Shown here: positions 1 through 7,317 of the stretch, one piece after another
Numbering within the stretch: the stretch's first letter is position 1
How the letters are laid out: every line of letters begins with the position of its first letter
NCBI GenBank assembly: GCA_023429845.1
Contig: JAEZCY010000190.1
Span: 1-21,031 of the forward strand
Source of the DNA: Acidobacteriota bacterium
Lineage (GTDB): Bacteria; Acidobacteriota; Vicinamibacteria; Vicinamibacterales; Vicinamibacteraceae
Reading direction: 5' to 3'
DNA: 21,031 nt
Position numbers and translations under genes: made by a program
The notes under the pieces: generated by a model
What the model was told of the DNA's origin: nothing
Database searches by the model: none
Seen by the model: the letters and a program-made list of their open reading frames with translations, nothing else

Positions 1-8
1 GGGCGCCG

Positions 9-18
9 CCCCCCCCCC
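9..18. repeat. C10 homopolymer tract
   Basis: Ten consecutive C residues near the left edge of the window, inside a short GC-only stretch and downstream (minus strand) of the last oxidoreductase gene. It is outside any gene visible here. It could be a slippage-prone tract or a sequencing artefact; the neighbouring gene is not visible. Confidence 0.6.
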
Positions 19-36
19 GCGGCCCGGCGCTGACGA

Positions 37-52
37 CCGGGAGCGGTCCCGG
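37..52 (-). terminator. Short GC hairpin after the first oxidoreductase gene
   Basis: A perfect 6-bp inverted repeat, CCGGGA with TCCCGG, closes a 4-nt loop and sits 1 bp beyond the minus-strand stop codon at 54-56. There is no U-tract after it, so intrinsic termination is uncertain. It may act as a 3' stabilising stem, or as a weak terminator in this GC-rich genome. Confidence 0.35.
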
Positions 53-53
53 C

Positions 54-1442
54 CTAGGTCGTGAACATGTACGGGTGACGCTGCGGACGCGACAGCCACC
101 CGTTGGCCTCGTCGTCGTTGAGAAACCGCTCGCGCGCGGGGTCCCACTTCAGCGTACGTCCCGCCTTCATCGCCATGTGATGGAGCAGGCAGGCCGAGCA
201 GGACCGATGGCCCACTTCAGCGGGGGCGATCGGCAGCTGGCGCGAGCGGATGGCCTCGAGCCAGTTGCCGTGGTGGTCCTTGCTGTCGATCAGGTGGATC
301 TCGTCTGGGCCGATGACCGACGTCAGGATCTTCGGATCGCTCGCGTCGAGCGCCTTGCGGTCCTTGAGCGTGGCGAGGGGATCGCTGCCGGTCACCAGGC
401 TGACGCGGTTGACGTAGATCCACCCTTCGGAGCCGATGAACTTGACGCCGATCGGCAGCGAGTCGCTGGCGATCATGTGCACGCCGTCGGCATAACGGGC
501 TTCGGTGCGGAACGACCCGTGCACGTCCCACAGACCCGACTTGGGGAACTCCGCCGTGCCCCAGATCTCGACGGGGCCGGTGTGCTCGGCGCCCATGCCC
601 CAGTGCGCGGTGTCGATGTGGTGCGCACCCCAGCCGGTGATCATCCCGGCGCCGAACTGCTCGCACCGGAGCCAGCCCGGTCTGTCGTACCCCACCTGCG
701 GATGGACGCGCTTCTCCGTGTAGGGCACGGCGGGCGTCGACCCGAGCCACATGTCGTAGTTGAAGTGAGACGGCACCGGCATCTCGGCCTCCGGCTCGCC
801 GCCCGGATCGGCCGCGAGGCCGACCTCCACCGTCTTCAGCTGGCCGATACGCCCGTTGCGCACCAGCTCGCACGCATACCGGAACTGGGGTAACGACCGG
901 TTCTGGCTGCCCAGCTGCAGCACCCGGCCGGTCCGCTGCACCGCGTACGAGAGGGCGCGTCCCTCCGCGATGGTGAGCGACGCCGGCTTCTGCAGGTAGA
1001 CGTCCTTACCGGCCTCGACGGCGGCAATGGCGATCGGCGCATGCCAGTGATCGGGCGTGCTGATCAGCACCGCGTCCACGTCCTTGTTCAGGAGCAGCTC
1101 GCGGTAGTCGTCGTACATCGCCACGCCGTCGTACGTCCGTCCCGTCTGCTTCGTGTAGAAGTCGTTCACGAAGCGCCTGCCGTCCTCGAGCCGCTGGCGA
1201 TCGAGGTCGCACACCGCCATGATCCGCGCGCTGTCGAAGACCAGCGTCTCGGGCATGTCGTGGTCGCGCGAGATGCGGCCCGTGCCGATCGCCGCGACGT
1301 TGATGCGGTTGGACGGCGAGGTGCTCCCGAGCACCGACGCCGAGACGATGGTGGGCGCGACGGCGGGGAGCGAGAGCGCGGCGGCGCCCTTGCCGGCCGT
1401 CGCCAGGAACGAGCGACGTGACTGCGAGTGGGTACTGGACAT
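54..1442 (-). CDS. Tat-exported Gfo/Idh/MocA family oxidoreductase
   Basis: A 462-residue NAD(P)-dependent sugar or cyclitol dehydrogenase-like protein. The N-terminus has a twin-arginine motif (S-R-R-S-F-L, residues 8-13) and a hydrophobic alanine-rich stretch to about residue 35, so it is probably exported folded with its cofactor. The Rossmann fold starts near residue 47 with A-I-G-T-G-R-I. The family catalytic lysine is in a Q-K-P-A motif at 151-154 (usually E-K-P), and the G-W-G-A-H-H-I-D motif near 270-277 supplies the usual active-site His/Asp. The ATG start has an AAGGA site 4 nt upstream. It lies 21 bp behind another oxidoreductase on the same strand, so the two are probably co-transcribed. 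The substrate cannot be read from sequence; the neighbouring receptor and LacI regulator suggest a carbohydrate. Confidence 0.93.
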   Translation of the reverse strand: MSSTHSQSRRSFLATAGKGAAALSLPAVAPTIVSASVLGSTSPSNRINVAAIGTGRISRDHDMPETLVFDSARIMAVCDLDRQRLEDGRRFVNDFYTKQTGRTYDGVAMYDDYRELLLNKDVDAVLISTPDHWHAPIAIAAVEAGKDVYLQKPASLTIAEGRALSYAVQRTGRVLQLGSQNRSLPQFRYACELVRNGRIGQLKTVEVGLAADPGGEPEAEMPVPSHFNYDMWLGSTPAVPYTEKRVHPQVGYDRPGWLRCEQFGAGMITGWGAHHIDTAHWGMGAEHTGPVEIWGTAEFPKSGLWDVHGSFRTEARYADGVHMIASDSLPIGVKFIGSEGWIYVNRVSLVTGSDPLATLKDRKALDASDPKILTSVIGPDEIHLIDSKDHHGNWLEAIRSRQLPIAPAEVGHRSCSACLLHHMAMKAGRTLKWDPARERFLNDDEANGWLSRPQRHPYMFTT

Positions 1443-1463
1443 GGGTTCCTTCAGCAGCGCCGA

Positions 1464-2621
1464 CTACTTCGACAGCGCCGGCTTCCGTGCGCGCTCCTGT
1501 GCCTCGAGCACCAGTTGTGCGACCAGGAACGTCTGGGCCTGGCTCATGGCGGTCTCGGTGCGGTTCACGATGTCCTGGACCAGGCGCGCGCCGTACGGCA
1601 GCGCCGTGTCCCTGGCGTCGATGTACCGCGTCTCCTTCTGGTCCACGACGAACAGGTGGCTGCCGCCGCTGCGTCCGGCGAGGTCCACGTTGGGACGGAT
1701 CTCGAGGTAGCCATCGGTGCCCATGACCGTCAGGCGCGAGTCGCCGAAGGTGGCCACGCCTCCCGGCGTGAACCAGTCGACGCGGAAGTATCCGCTTGCC
1801 GATTCGCCCTGCAGCATCGCGTCGCCGAAGTCCTCGAACTCGGGCTTGTCCGGATGGTGCAGGTTCCCGGCGCGCGCCGCGACGATCTCCGCACGCGTGC
1901 TCCTGGTGAACTCGACGAAGTAGTCCACCTGGTGCGTGCCGAGGTCGCCAATCACGCCGCCGAACTGCGTCTTGTTCCAGAACCAGTCCGGACGGTTCGC
2001 CCCGATCTTGTGCGGTCCGGTGCCGAGGGTGTGCACGACCGCGCCGATCGCGCCGGCGTGAACGAGCTCGACGGCCCGCTGCGTGGCCGGACTCTCGAGG
2101 CGTCCCCCGTACAGAATCGAGTAGATGCGCCCGGTCTCCTTCTGCACCCGCCGCACTTCGGCCAGTTGCGCGAGCGTTGTGACACCCGGCTTGTCGGCCA
2201 TGTAGTCCTTGCCGGACTTCATCACCCGGACGCCGAGCGGTGCACGCTCGTTGGGGATTGCCGCGGTCACCACGAGCTGGATCGTCGTGTCGTCGAGGAT
2301 CTCCTGCTCGCCCCGGGCGACCTTGGCCTGCGGATAGCGCTTGGTGAACGCGGCCAGCAGCTCCGGTTCCTTCGCATACACCGCCACCAGTTCGCCACCG
2401 TGGCCGAGCATGGTGTCGACCTGGCTGTAGATGTGGCTGTGATTGAGGCCGATCGCGGCGAACCGCACCACCGGTCGCGAGCCCGTCGCGCCTTGCCCCC
2501 GGGACGCACTCTCGACGCGGATCGTGCGACCGGCGCCAGCCGGGTCGAAGGCGCCGGCCGGCATCACCGCCATCGCGGCGCCCGATCCACCGATCGTGTT
2601 GATGAACGTTCGTCGATTCAT
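1464..2621 (-). CDS. Tat-exported Gfo/Idh/MocA family oxidoreductase
   Basis: A 385-residue protein of the same superfamily as its downstream neighbour, but clearly divergent from it. The N-terminus reads N-R-R-T-F-I followed by a Gly/Ala-rich segment, a Tat signal. After a low-complexity linker the Rossmann domain begins near residue 50. Its dinucleotide loop reads A-I-G-L-N-H, lacking the second glycine of the usual GxGxxG, so cofactor binding may differ. The catalytic lysine sits in D-K-P-G (K144), and G-D-L-G-T-H-Q-V-D near 225-233 gives the conserved His and Asp. The ATG start is preceded by a GAAGG stretch on the minus strand. A 168-bp gap with a strong hairpin separates it from the receptor gene upstream, so it may have its own promoter or receive read-through. 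Confidence 0.92.
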   Translation of the reverse strand: MNRRTFINTIGGSGAAMAVMPAGAFDPAGAGRTIRVESASRGQGATGSRPVVRFAAIGLNHSHIYSQVDTMLGHGGELVAVYAKEPELLAAFTKRYPQAKVARGEQEILDDTTIQLVVTAAIPNERAPLGVRVMKSGKDYMADKPGVTTLAQLAEVRRVQKETGRIYSILYGGRLESPATQRAVELVHAGAIGAVVHTLGTGPHKIGANRPDWFWNKTQFGGVIGDLGTHQVDYFVEFTRSTRAEIVAARAGNLHHPDKPEFEDFGDAMLQGESASGYFRVDWFTPGGVATFGDSRLTVMGTDGYLEIRPNVDLAGRSGGSHLFVVDQKETRYIDARDTALPYGARLVQDIVNRTETAMSQAQTFLVAQLVLEAQERARKPALSK

Positions 2622-2624
2622 TCG

Positions 2625-2664
2625 GCCTTCGTCATGAGGGTGAGGACCCGTCCGCCTTCGTCAT
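2625..2664. repeat. 11-bp direct repeat ahead of the second oxidoreductase
   Basis: GCCTTCGTCAT occurs at 2625-2635 and again at 2654-2664, 29 bp apart. On the minus strand each copy reads ATGACGAAGGC. The proximal copy includes the GAAGG that probably serves as ribosome-binding site for the gene starting at 2621, so the distal copy may be a duplicated translation-initiation region. Confidence 0.55.
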
Positions 2665-2721
2665 CCGCTCCGCGGACCGGACATATGCGAACTCGCGTGT
2701 GACCGGAGGCAGTCTAGAACT

Positions 2722-2747
2722 TCGCCGGGGTCCAGCGACCCCGGCGA
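2722..2747 (-). terminator. Strong hairpin downstream of the TonB receptor gene
   Basis: CGCCGGGGTC and GACCCCGGCG form a perfect 10-bp stem (2723-2732 with 2737-2746), extended by one T-A pair, around a CAGC loop. It begins 43 bp past the receptor stop codon. There is no clear U-run on the minus strand, as is common for terminator-like stems in very GC-rich genomes. It could end the receptor transcript or reduce read-through into the oxidoreductases. Confidence 0.6.
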
Positions 2748-2755
2748 TGAGCGTT

Positions 2756-2780
2756 GCGAGCCGAGCTCGCGCTAGCGAGC
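2756..2780. repeat. Overlapping alternative hairpins
   Basis: GCGAGC (2756-2761) can pair with GCTCGC (2765-2770), and the same GCTCGC can instead pair with GCGAGC at 2775-2780 across a GCTA loop. The two stems exclude each other. They lie just 3' of the TonB receptor stop codon and before the longer hairpin. A REP-like dispersed repeat or a 3' UTR structure is possible. Confidence 0.5.
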
Positions 2781-2789
2781 GCAGGCGAA

Positions 2790-5700
2790 CTAGAACTGGA
2801 AGCGCAGCCCGAGCTGGACCACCCGCGGAGCGTCCACATTGAAAATCTGCATGAACGTCGGGCTGTTGATCGATGTGTTCGGGTTGCCCCAGCGCGAGTG
2901 GTTGAGCACGTTCGACGCCTGGGCGCGGAACTCGACGCGATAGCGACCGATCGGGATGTTGCGGAACAGCGACAGGTCGAGGTTCCAGACCGACGGTCCA
3001 CGGAAGGCATTGCGGCCGGTGTCGCCCCACTCCAGGCCGCTCGGATGCGTGAATGCCGTGGGCTCGTAGAACTTCTCATCCGGCCCCGGCGTGCCGACGC
3101 GGCGGAGTTCACCGACCTGGTTGGCGGTGACGCTGCCGGCGCCCGGCGCAAGCAGCGTCGGGTTGTTGCCGCCGATGGAGAACGGGGTGCCCGAGAACGC
3201 CGAGAAGATGCCGTTCACCTGCCAGTCCTTCACGAGGTAGCCGAGCACGCTCTGACTCTCGCGCATGAACGGCAGTTCGTACACGGCGGCCATCTGCAGG
3301 ATGTGCGTGCGGTCGTAGCCGGCGAGGGCGTAGTTGCGGTCTCGCTGCGACGGGATGTTCCACATCAGCCCCGTCCACCCGTCGTCGTCGGTGTCGTTCA
3401 TCGCCTTGCTCCAGGTGTAGGCGCCCTTGAGGAGCAGCCCGTTCTTGAAGGGGCGGTTGAGCTGCATCTGCAGCGAGTGGTACTTGCTGGTGGTCCAGGC
3501 TCCCCAGTCGAGGATGTTCGCCGTGCCGGACTGCGCGAAGAACTGCCGGCCCGCGTTGCCGGTGCCGGGCTCGGCGTAGTTCAGGTTGATGTCGGCGTAA
3601 CCGCCGTTGTTCTGCGTGCCGACGTACGCGACGCTCGCGACGAGGTCCAACGGCAGGCGACGTTCGAACGTGACGTTCCACTGGTGCAGGTCCGCGCGAT
3701 CGACGTTGTCGGGGTTCGGCGTCCGCATGTCCACGCCCGCCGGCAGCCGGACGCGTCCCGTGCTCAGGTCCGGAGTGGCGATGGGCGGGATGCCCTGCTC
3801 GAGGCTGCCGATGTAGTTGAAGCCGGCCGCCGAATCGCCGAACGCGATCGTCAGTGGATAGAAGCCGCGCAGCGGGCGCGACCACGGCATCGGGTTGTAG
3901 GTGACGCCGTAACCGGTGCGGAAGACGGTGTTGTCGTCGATGCGGTAGGCCAGGCCGAGCCGCGGCGCGACGTAGAGACTGCGCGGCTTGAGGCCGACGT
4001 CCTCGGGCACGCCGCCGCGGCCGCCGATCAGTACGTCCCATGTGCTGAAGTCGAGCCGCTCGAGGCCGCGATCGGCCCGGTGCATGATCGGGTACATCTC
4101 GAAGCGCAGCCCGCCGTTGAACGTGAGCTTGTCGTTCACCTGCCAGCGGTCGCGGATGTAGAACCCGTGCTGCCACTCGCGCGTGGTCATCTCCTCGGCC
4201 TGGAGGCTCTTTCCGTAGCTGCTGGCCAGGCCCAGCATGAAGGCGGCGTAGCCGTTGAACCCCTCCACCGGCTGATAGCCCGGCGCACCCGTGACGTTGC
4301 CGCCGAAGTCGAACCGACCGCGCGGACCGGCGCCGATCTCCGGCTGCCAGTGGTTCATCTCGAGATGGTTGAAGTCGTACCCCACGCGCAACTCATGGCG
4401 GCCGGCCACCTTGGTGAGTGCCTGCGAGAACGACCACACGGACGTGGTGTAGAAGTACGGGTTCCACGAGGAGACGTTACCGAGCTGGCTCAGGCCGTTG
4501 ACGATCTGCGGCTGGCCGCTCTGGCGGATGTCAGACCCATTGGTGCCCGGGATGCCCCAGTCGAGGCCGTAGTTCTGCCCGTAGTCGGGCGACAGGCCAC
4601 TCTGCTCGTTGAACGTCACGCCGAAGTTGCCGTCGAGAATCAGCGTCGGTGACAACGTCCACGTGTGGCCGACCACTGGCGCGTGGTTGACGGTCGGTGC
4701 GGGCGCCGGCTGAGTGAAGCCAAGCTGGAACCGGTCCTGCACGTCGGCGGTCAGATAAGAGTACTTGGCCCAGATCTGATGGGCGCTCGACCTGTTGAAC
4801 GTCGCCTTCACGTCGAAATTGTCGCGGTCGAACGTCGGCTGCCGCTCGATGACGTAGTCGTCGGGCAGGTTGTTGCGGTTGATGTCGGCCGTCGTGTTGG
4901 GCGCGGGATAGACCTCGTTGATCCGACCCGCGATCGGACTCAGGCGGTTGGCAGGAATGACGGCGCCCGGGAACACCTCGCGGCCGGTGCCATTGGCGGC
5001 GCCGGTGAGTGGGTCGTAAATGCGGAAGTTCGGGTACGCCGCCAGCACCTCGCTGAAGTCACCGCGCCGCATCCTGTCGGTCGGCACCGTGAACGTCTCC
5101 TGGATGCCGCGCGACTCGGTGAAGCGCTCCCACGATCCGAAGTAGAACAGGCGGTTCTTGATGACCGGCCCGCCGACCGTGCCGCCGAAAATCGACTGCG
5201 TGCCCTCGGGCTTGCTGAGCCCGTTGGCGTTGTTGAAGAACGTGTTGGCGTTCCAGTCGGCGGTGTTGTGGAAAAGGAAGGCCGAGCCCTTGAGCTCGTT
5301 CGTTCCTGACTTGGTCACCACCTGGATGGCCGCGCCGCCAGCCATGCCCGTGTCGGCGTCGAAGTTGTTCGTGACGATGTTGACCGTGTCGATCGTCTCG
5401 GCCGACGCCACCATGCCCTCGTGGTGCGGCAGCCAGACGTTGATGCTGGCCGCGCCGTCGATGCGGGTGCTGTTGTTGTTTCGGTTGGTGCCGTTGACGT
5501 TGACGCTCAATGACCGCTGCGGCGTCGAGCCCGTCGAGTTCTGGAACGTGCCCGGCGTTGCCCCCGGCACCAGGTTCATCAGCGCCTGGTAGTTCCGGTA
5601 CTGGTTCAGCGGCAGGTCGGTGATTTCCTTGGGCTTCAGCTCGACGCTGACGTCTGCCTTGTCGGTCTTGAGCAGCGCCGCCTCGCTGGTCACCGTGATC

Positions 5701-6071
5701 GTCTCGGTGAGGTCACCGATCTCGAGCATGGCGTTGACGCGCACGATGCTGCCGGCCGTCAGCGGCACGCCGGTCTGCGTAAAGGTCTTGAAGCCCTGCA
5801 GCGTCGCACCGAGCGTGTAGGTGCCGGGCAGGACGTTGCGGAACGTGTAGAGCCCTTCCCCGTCGGTCGTGGTCTCGAGCTTGAGCCCGGTGCCTTCGTT
5901 CGTCAGGGTGACGGAGACGCCGGGGATGCTGCCCCCCGAGTTGTCGGCTACCGCGCCGGTGACACTGCCGTACAGCGCTTGCGCAGCCGTGGTTCCCGGC
6001 AGGAGCAACAACAACATCAAGCCGACGACGGCGACACGTGCGCCGTGCAGGAACAGAGAGAGGGACGCCAC
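2790..6071 (-). CDS. Oar-type TonB-dependent outer-membrane receptor
   Basis: A 1093-residue protein. A signal peptide ends near residue 31 (A-A-Q-A). A carboxypeptidase-regulatory-like beta-sandwich follows at about 34-118 (G-S-V-T-G-A-V-A-D start, G-L-Y-T-F-R-N-V-L-P-G-T-Y core). A plug domain follows (about 130-270, with T-K-S-G-T-N-E), then a long beta-barrel ending L-G-L-R-F-Q-F with the C-terminal Phe typical of BAM-assembled proteins. Acidobacterial receptors of this Oar/CarboxypepD-reg class are usually thought to import oligosaccharides or other large solutes using TonB energy. No SusD-like lipoprotein is next to it. The start is GTG with a GGAGG site 5 nt upstream, a strong translation signal. 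It is transcribed divergently from a LacI-family regulator, its probable controller. Confidence 0.95.
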   Translation of the reverse strand: MASLSLFLHGARVAVVGLMLLLLLPGTTAAQALYGSVTGAVADNSGGSIPGVSVTLTNEGTGLKLETTTDGEGLYTFRNVLPGTYTLGATLQGFKTFTQTGVPLTAGSIVRVNAMLEIGDLTETITVTSEAALLKTDKADVSVELKPKEITDLPLNQYRNYQALMNLVPGATPGTFQNSTGSTPQRSLSVNVNGTNRNNNSTRIDGAASINVWLPHHEGMVASAETIDTVNIVTNNFDADTGMAGGAAIQVVTKSGTNELKGSAFLFHNTADWNANTFFNNANGLSKPEGTQSIFGGTVGGPVIKNRLFYFGSWERFTESRGIQETFTVPTDRMRRGDFSEVLAAYPNFRIYDPLTGAANGTGREVFPGAVIPANRLSPIAGRINEVYPAPNTTADINRNNLPDDYVIERQPTFDRDNFDVKATFNRSSAHQIWAKYSYLTADVQDRFQLGFTQPAPAPTVNHAPVVGHTWTLSPTLILDGNFGVTFNEQSGLSPDYGQNYGLDWGIPGTNGSDIRQSGQPQIVNGLSQLGNVSSWNPYFYTTSVWSFSQALTKVAGRHELRVGYDFNHLEMNHWQPEIGAGPRGRFDFGGNVTGAPGYQPVEGFNGYAAFMLGLASSYGKSLQAEEMTTREWQHGFYIRDRWQVNDKLTFNGGLRFEMYPIMHRADRGLERLDFSTWDVLIGGRGGVPEDVGLKPRSLYVAPRLGLAYRIDDNTVFRTGYGVTYNPMPWSRPLRGFYPLTIAFGDSAAGFNYIGSLEQGIPPIATPDLSTGRVRLPAGVDMRTPNPDNVDRADLHQWNVTFERRLPLDLVASVAYVGTQNNGGYADINLNYAEPGTGNAGRQFFAQSGTANILDWGAWTTSKYHSLQMQLNRPFKNGLLLKGAYTWSKAMNDTDDDGWTGLMWNIPSQRDRNYALAGYDRTHILQMAAVYELPFMRESQSVLGYLVKDWQVNGIFSAFSGTPFSIGGNNPTLLAPGAGSVTANQVGELRRVGTPGPDEKFYEPTAFTHPSGLEWGDTGRNAFRGPSVWNLDLSLFRNIPIGRYRVEFRAQASNVLNHSRWGNPNTSINSPTFMQIFNVDAPRVVQLGLRFQF

Positions 6072-6096
6072 GGAAACCTCCGGGAAAGCCCGACAG

Positions 6097-6108
6097 CAGC
6101 AATCGCTG
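6097..6108. promoter_or_regulatory. Candidate operator downstream of the receptor promoter
   Basis: CAGCAATCGCTG is a near-perfect dyad (CAGC/GCTG arms) lying just downstream of the predicted receptor -10 element, where a bound repressor would block transcription. LacI-family sites are short dyads of this type. The link to the adjacent regulator is inference. Confidence 0.35.
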
Positions 6109-6121
6109 TGGTGGTGCGCAC

Positions 6122-6150
6122 AAGATTGGCTCAGAACGGCAGGAAGTCAA
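6122..6150 (-). promoter_or_regulatory. Predicted promoter of the TonB receptor
   Basis: On the minus strand TTGACT (6150-6145) is followed after exactly 17 bp by AATCTT (6127-6122). The -35 is a 5/6 match and the -10 is weak. It leaves a leader of about 45 nt with a strong GGAGG before the GTG start at 6071. Confidence 0.5.
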
Positions 6151-6170
6151 GCAGATTCTGGCCGGCTCCT

Positions 6171-6180
6171 GAAAATTTTC
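6171..6180. promoter_or_regulatory. Palindrome GAAAATTTTC between the divergent promoters
   Basis: A perfect 10-bp AT-only-core palindrome in an otherwise GC-rich region, abutting the -35 hexamer of the lacI-type promoter and upstream of the receptor promoter. It is a candidate operator or UP-like element. It lacks the central CG usual in LacI-family sites, so its role is uncertain. Confidence 0.4.
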
Positions 6181-6209
6181 TTGACGATTTCGACCCCTCA
6201 AGGGACGAT
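6181..6209 (+). promoter_or_regulatory. Predicted promoter of the LacI-family regulator
   Basis: TTGACG (5/6 match to the -35 consensus) at 6181-6186, a 17-bp spacer, then GACGAT (3/6) at 6204-6209. It lies 26 bp before the regulator ATG and is back-to-back with the receptor promoter. Confidence 0.45.
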
Positions 6210-6235
6210 GCGCGCACTCCAGCACGAAGGGGCCG

Positions 6236-7285
6236 ATGAAGGACAAGAAGGTCCGCCTCCAGGACATCGCGCGCGCCGCCGGCGTCAGCGGCGCTACCGT
6301 CTCGCGCGTCGTCAACCGCACCGGACGCGTCAGTCCCGAGATCGCCGCGCGTGTGCAACGCACCGCCGGGCGGCTGAAGGTGGACCTCGCGGCGCGACTG
6401 AAGCCTCGCCTCATCGCCTTCGTGCTCGGCAACCGCCCCCTGCTGCACCCGTTCCACTCGCGCATCCTCGCCGGCGCCGAGGCCTACTGCGCCAGCCGCG
6501 ACTACCACGTCGTCTTCGTCTCGCTGCGCTACGCCCACGACGTGCCGGCCGACCAGCTGCAGCTGCCGCGCCTGCTGCTGCGTCACGACATCCTCGACGG
6601 CTTCCTGCTGGCCGGCATGCACTCGCACAATCTCATCGGTCGGCTCGCGCAGTCGGGCACCCCGCTGGCCGTGCACGGCAACAACGTCCTGCGTCCATGG
6701 GACGAGGGGCGGCACGACGCCGTCTGGTACGACGACATCGGCGGGGCCTACGAGATGACGCAATACCTGCTGCGCCTGGGGCACCGCGACGTGTGGTTCA
6801 TCGGCAACCGCCAGTTCCCCTGGTTCGACCGCTGCCACGACGGCTATGCCCGGGCCATGACCGACGCGGGCCTCGTCCCGCGCGGGATGGCGCCCGACTG
6901 CGAACACCCCAGGGAGGCGGGGTACGCCGGGATGCGGTCCCTGCTCGCCGACGGCGCTCCCGTGACGGCCATCGTCGCCGGGTCCGATGCCACCGCGCAG
7001 GGCGTCTGTGACGCGGCGCGAGAGGCGGGGCTTCGCGTGCCGACCGACGTCAGCGTCGGCGGCCTCGACGACATCGAGGCCGCCACGATGCACCCGCGAC
7101 TGGCCTCGATCCACATCCCGCTCGAGGAGGTCGGCGCCCACCTGGCGGCCTGCGTCATCTCGCGCCTCCAGGCGTCGCGCGACGTCAGGCGTGTGATGGT
7201 CCCGACTACGCTCGTCGAGGGCGCCTCGTGTGCGCCCGTCCGCCGCCGCGCGCGTCGCCGCACGCGGCGCGTTCAAGCCCGCTGA
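6236..7285 (+). CDS. LacI-family transcriptional regulator
   Basis: A 349-residue DNA-binding regulator. Residues 6-27 form the LacI helix-turn-helix (V-R-L-Q-D-I-A-R-A-A-G-V-S then A-T-V-S-R-V-V-N). A periplasmic-binding-protein-like ligand domain follows from about residue 58, with typical D-D-I-G-G-A-Y and V-G-G-L-D-D-I-E segments. The hinge is unusual: the family's Y-x-P-N-x-x-A-R-x-L region is shortened to L-K-V-D-L-A-A-R-L. The C-terminal tail is very arginine-rich. The ATG start follows AAGGGG closely. The divergent position next to the TonB receptor suggests it represses, or senses the ligand of, the receptor/oxidoreductase locus. The ligand is unknown. Confidence 0.93.
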   Translation: MKDKKVRLQDIARAAGVSGATVSRVVNRTGRVSPEIAARVQRTAGRLKVDLAARLKPRLIAFVLGNRPLLHPFHSRILAGAEAYCASRDYHVVFVSLRYAHDVPADQLQLPRLLLRHDILDGFLLAGMHSHNLIGRLAQSGTPLAVHGNNVLRPWDEGRHDAVWYDDIGGAYEMTQYLLRLGHRDVWFIGNRQFPWFDRCHDGYARAMTDAGLVPRGMAPDCEHPREAGYAGMRSLLADGAPVTAIVAGSDATAQGVCDAAREAGLRVPTDVSVGGLDDIEAATMHPRLASIHIPLEEVGAHLAACVISRLQASRDVRRVMVPTTLVEGASCAPVRRRARRRTRRVQAR

Positions 7286-7317
7286 CGCGTGGCCGATTGG
7301 CCGTCAAGGGCCATGCC

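Noticed and set aside
1428..2702. Long plus-strand open frame opposite the second oxidoreductase
   Set aside because: It is antisense to a gene with clear family motifs and its translation is Arg/His/Val-rich without domains; long shadow frames are expected at this GC content.
2754..4652. 632-codon plus-strand frame opposite the TonB receptor
   Set aside because: It has biased composition, no recognisable domain, and lies wholly within the receptor gene.
2790..6071. SusC/SusD polysaccharide utilisation locus
   Set aside because: There is no SusD-like lipoprotein or glycoside hydrolase next to the receptor; it is an Oar-type receptor.
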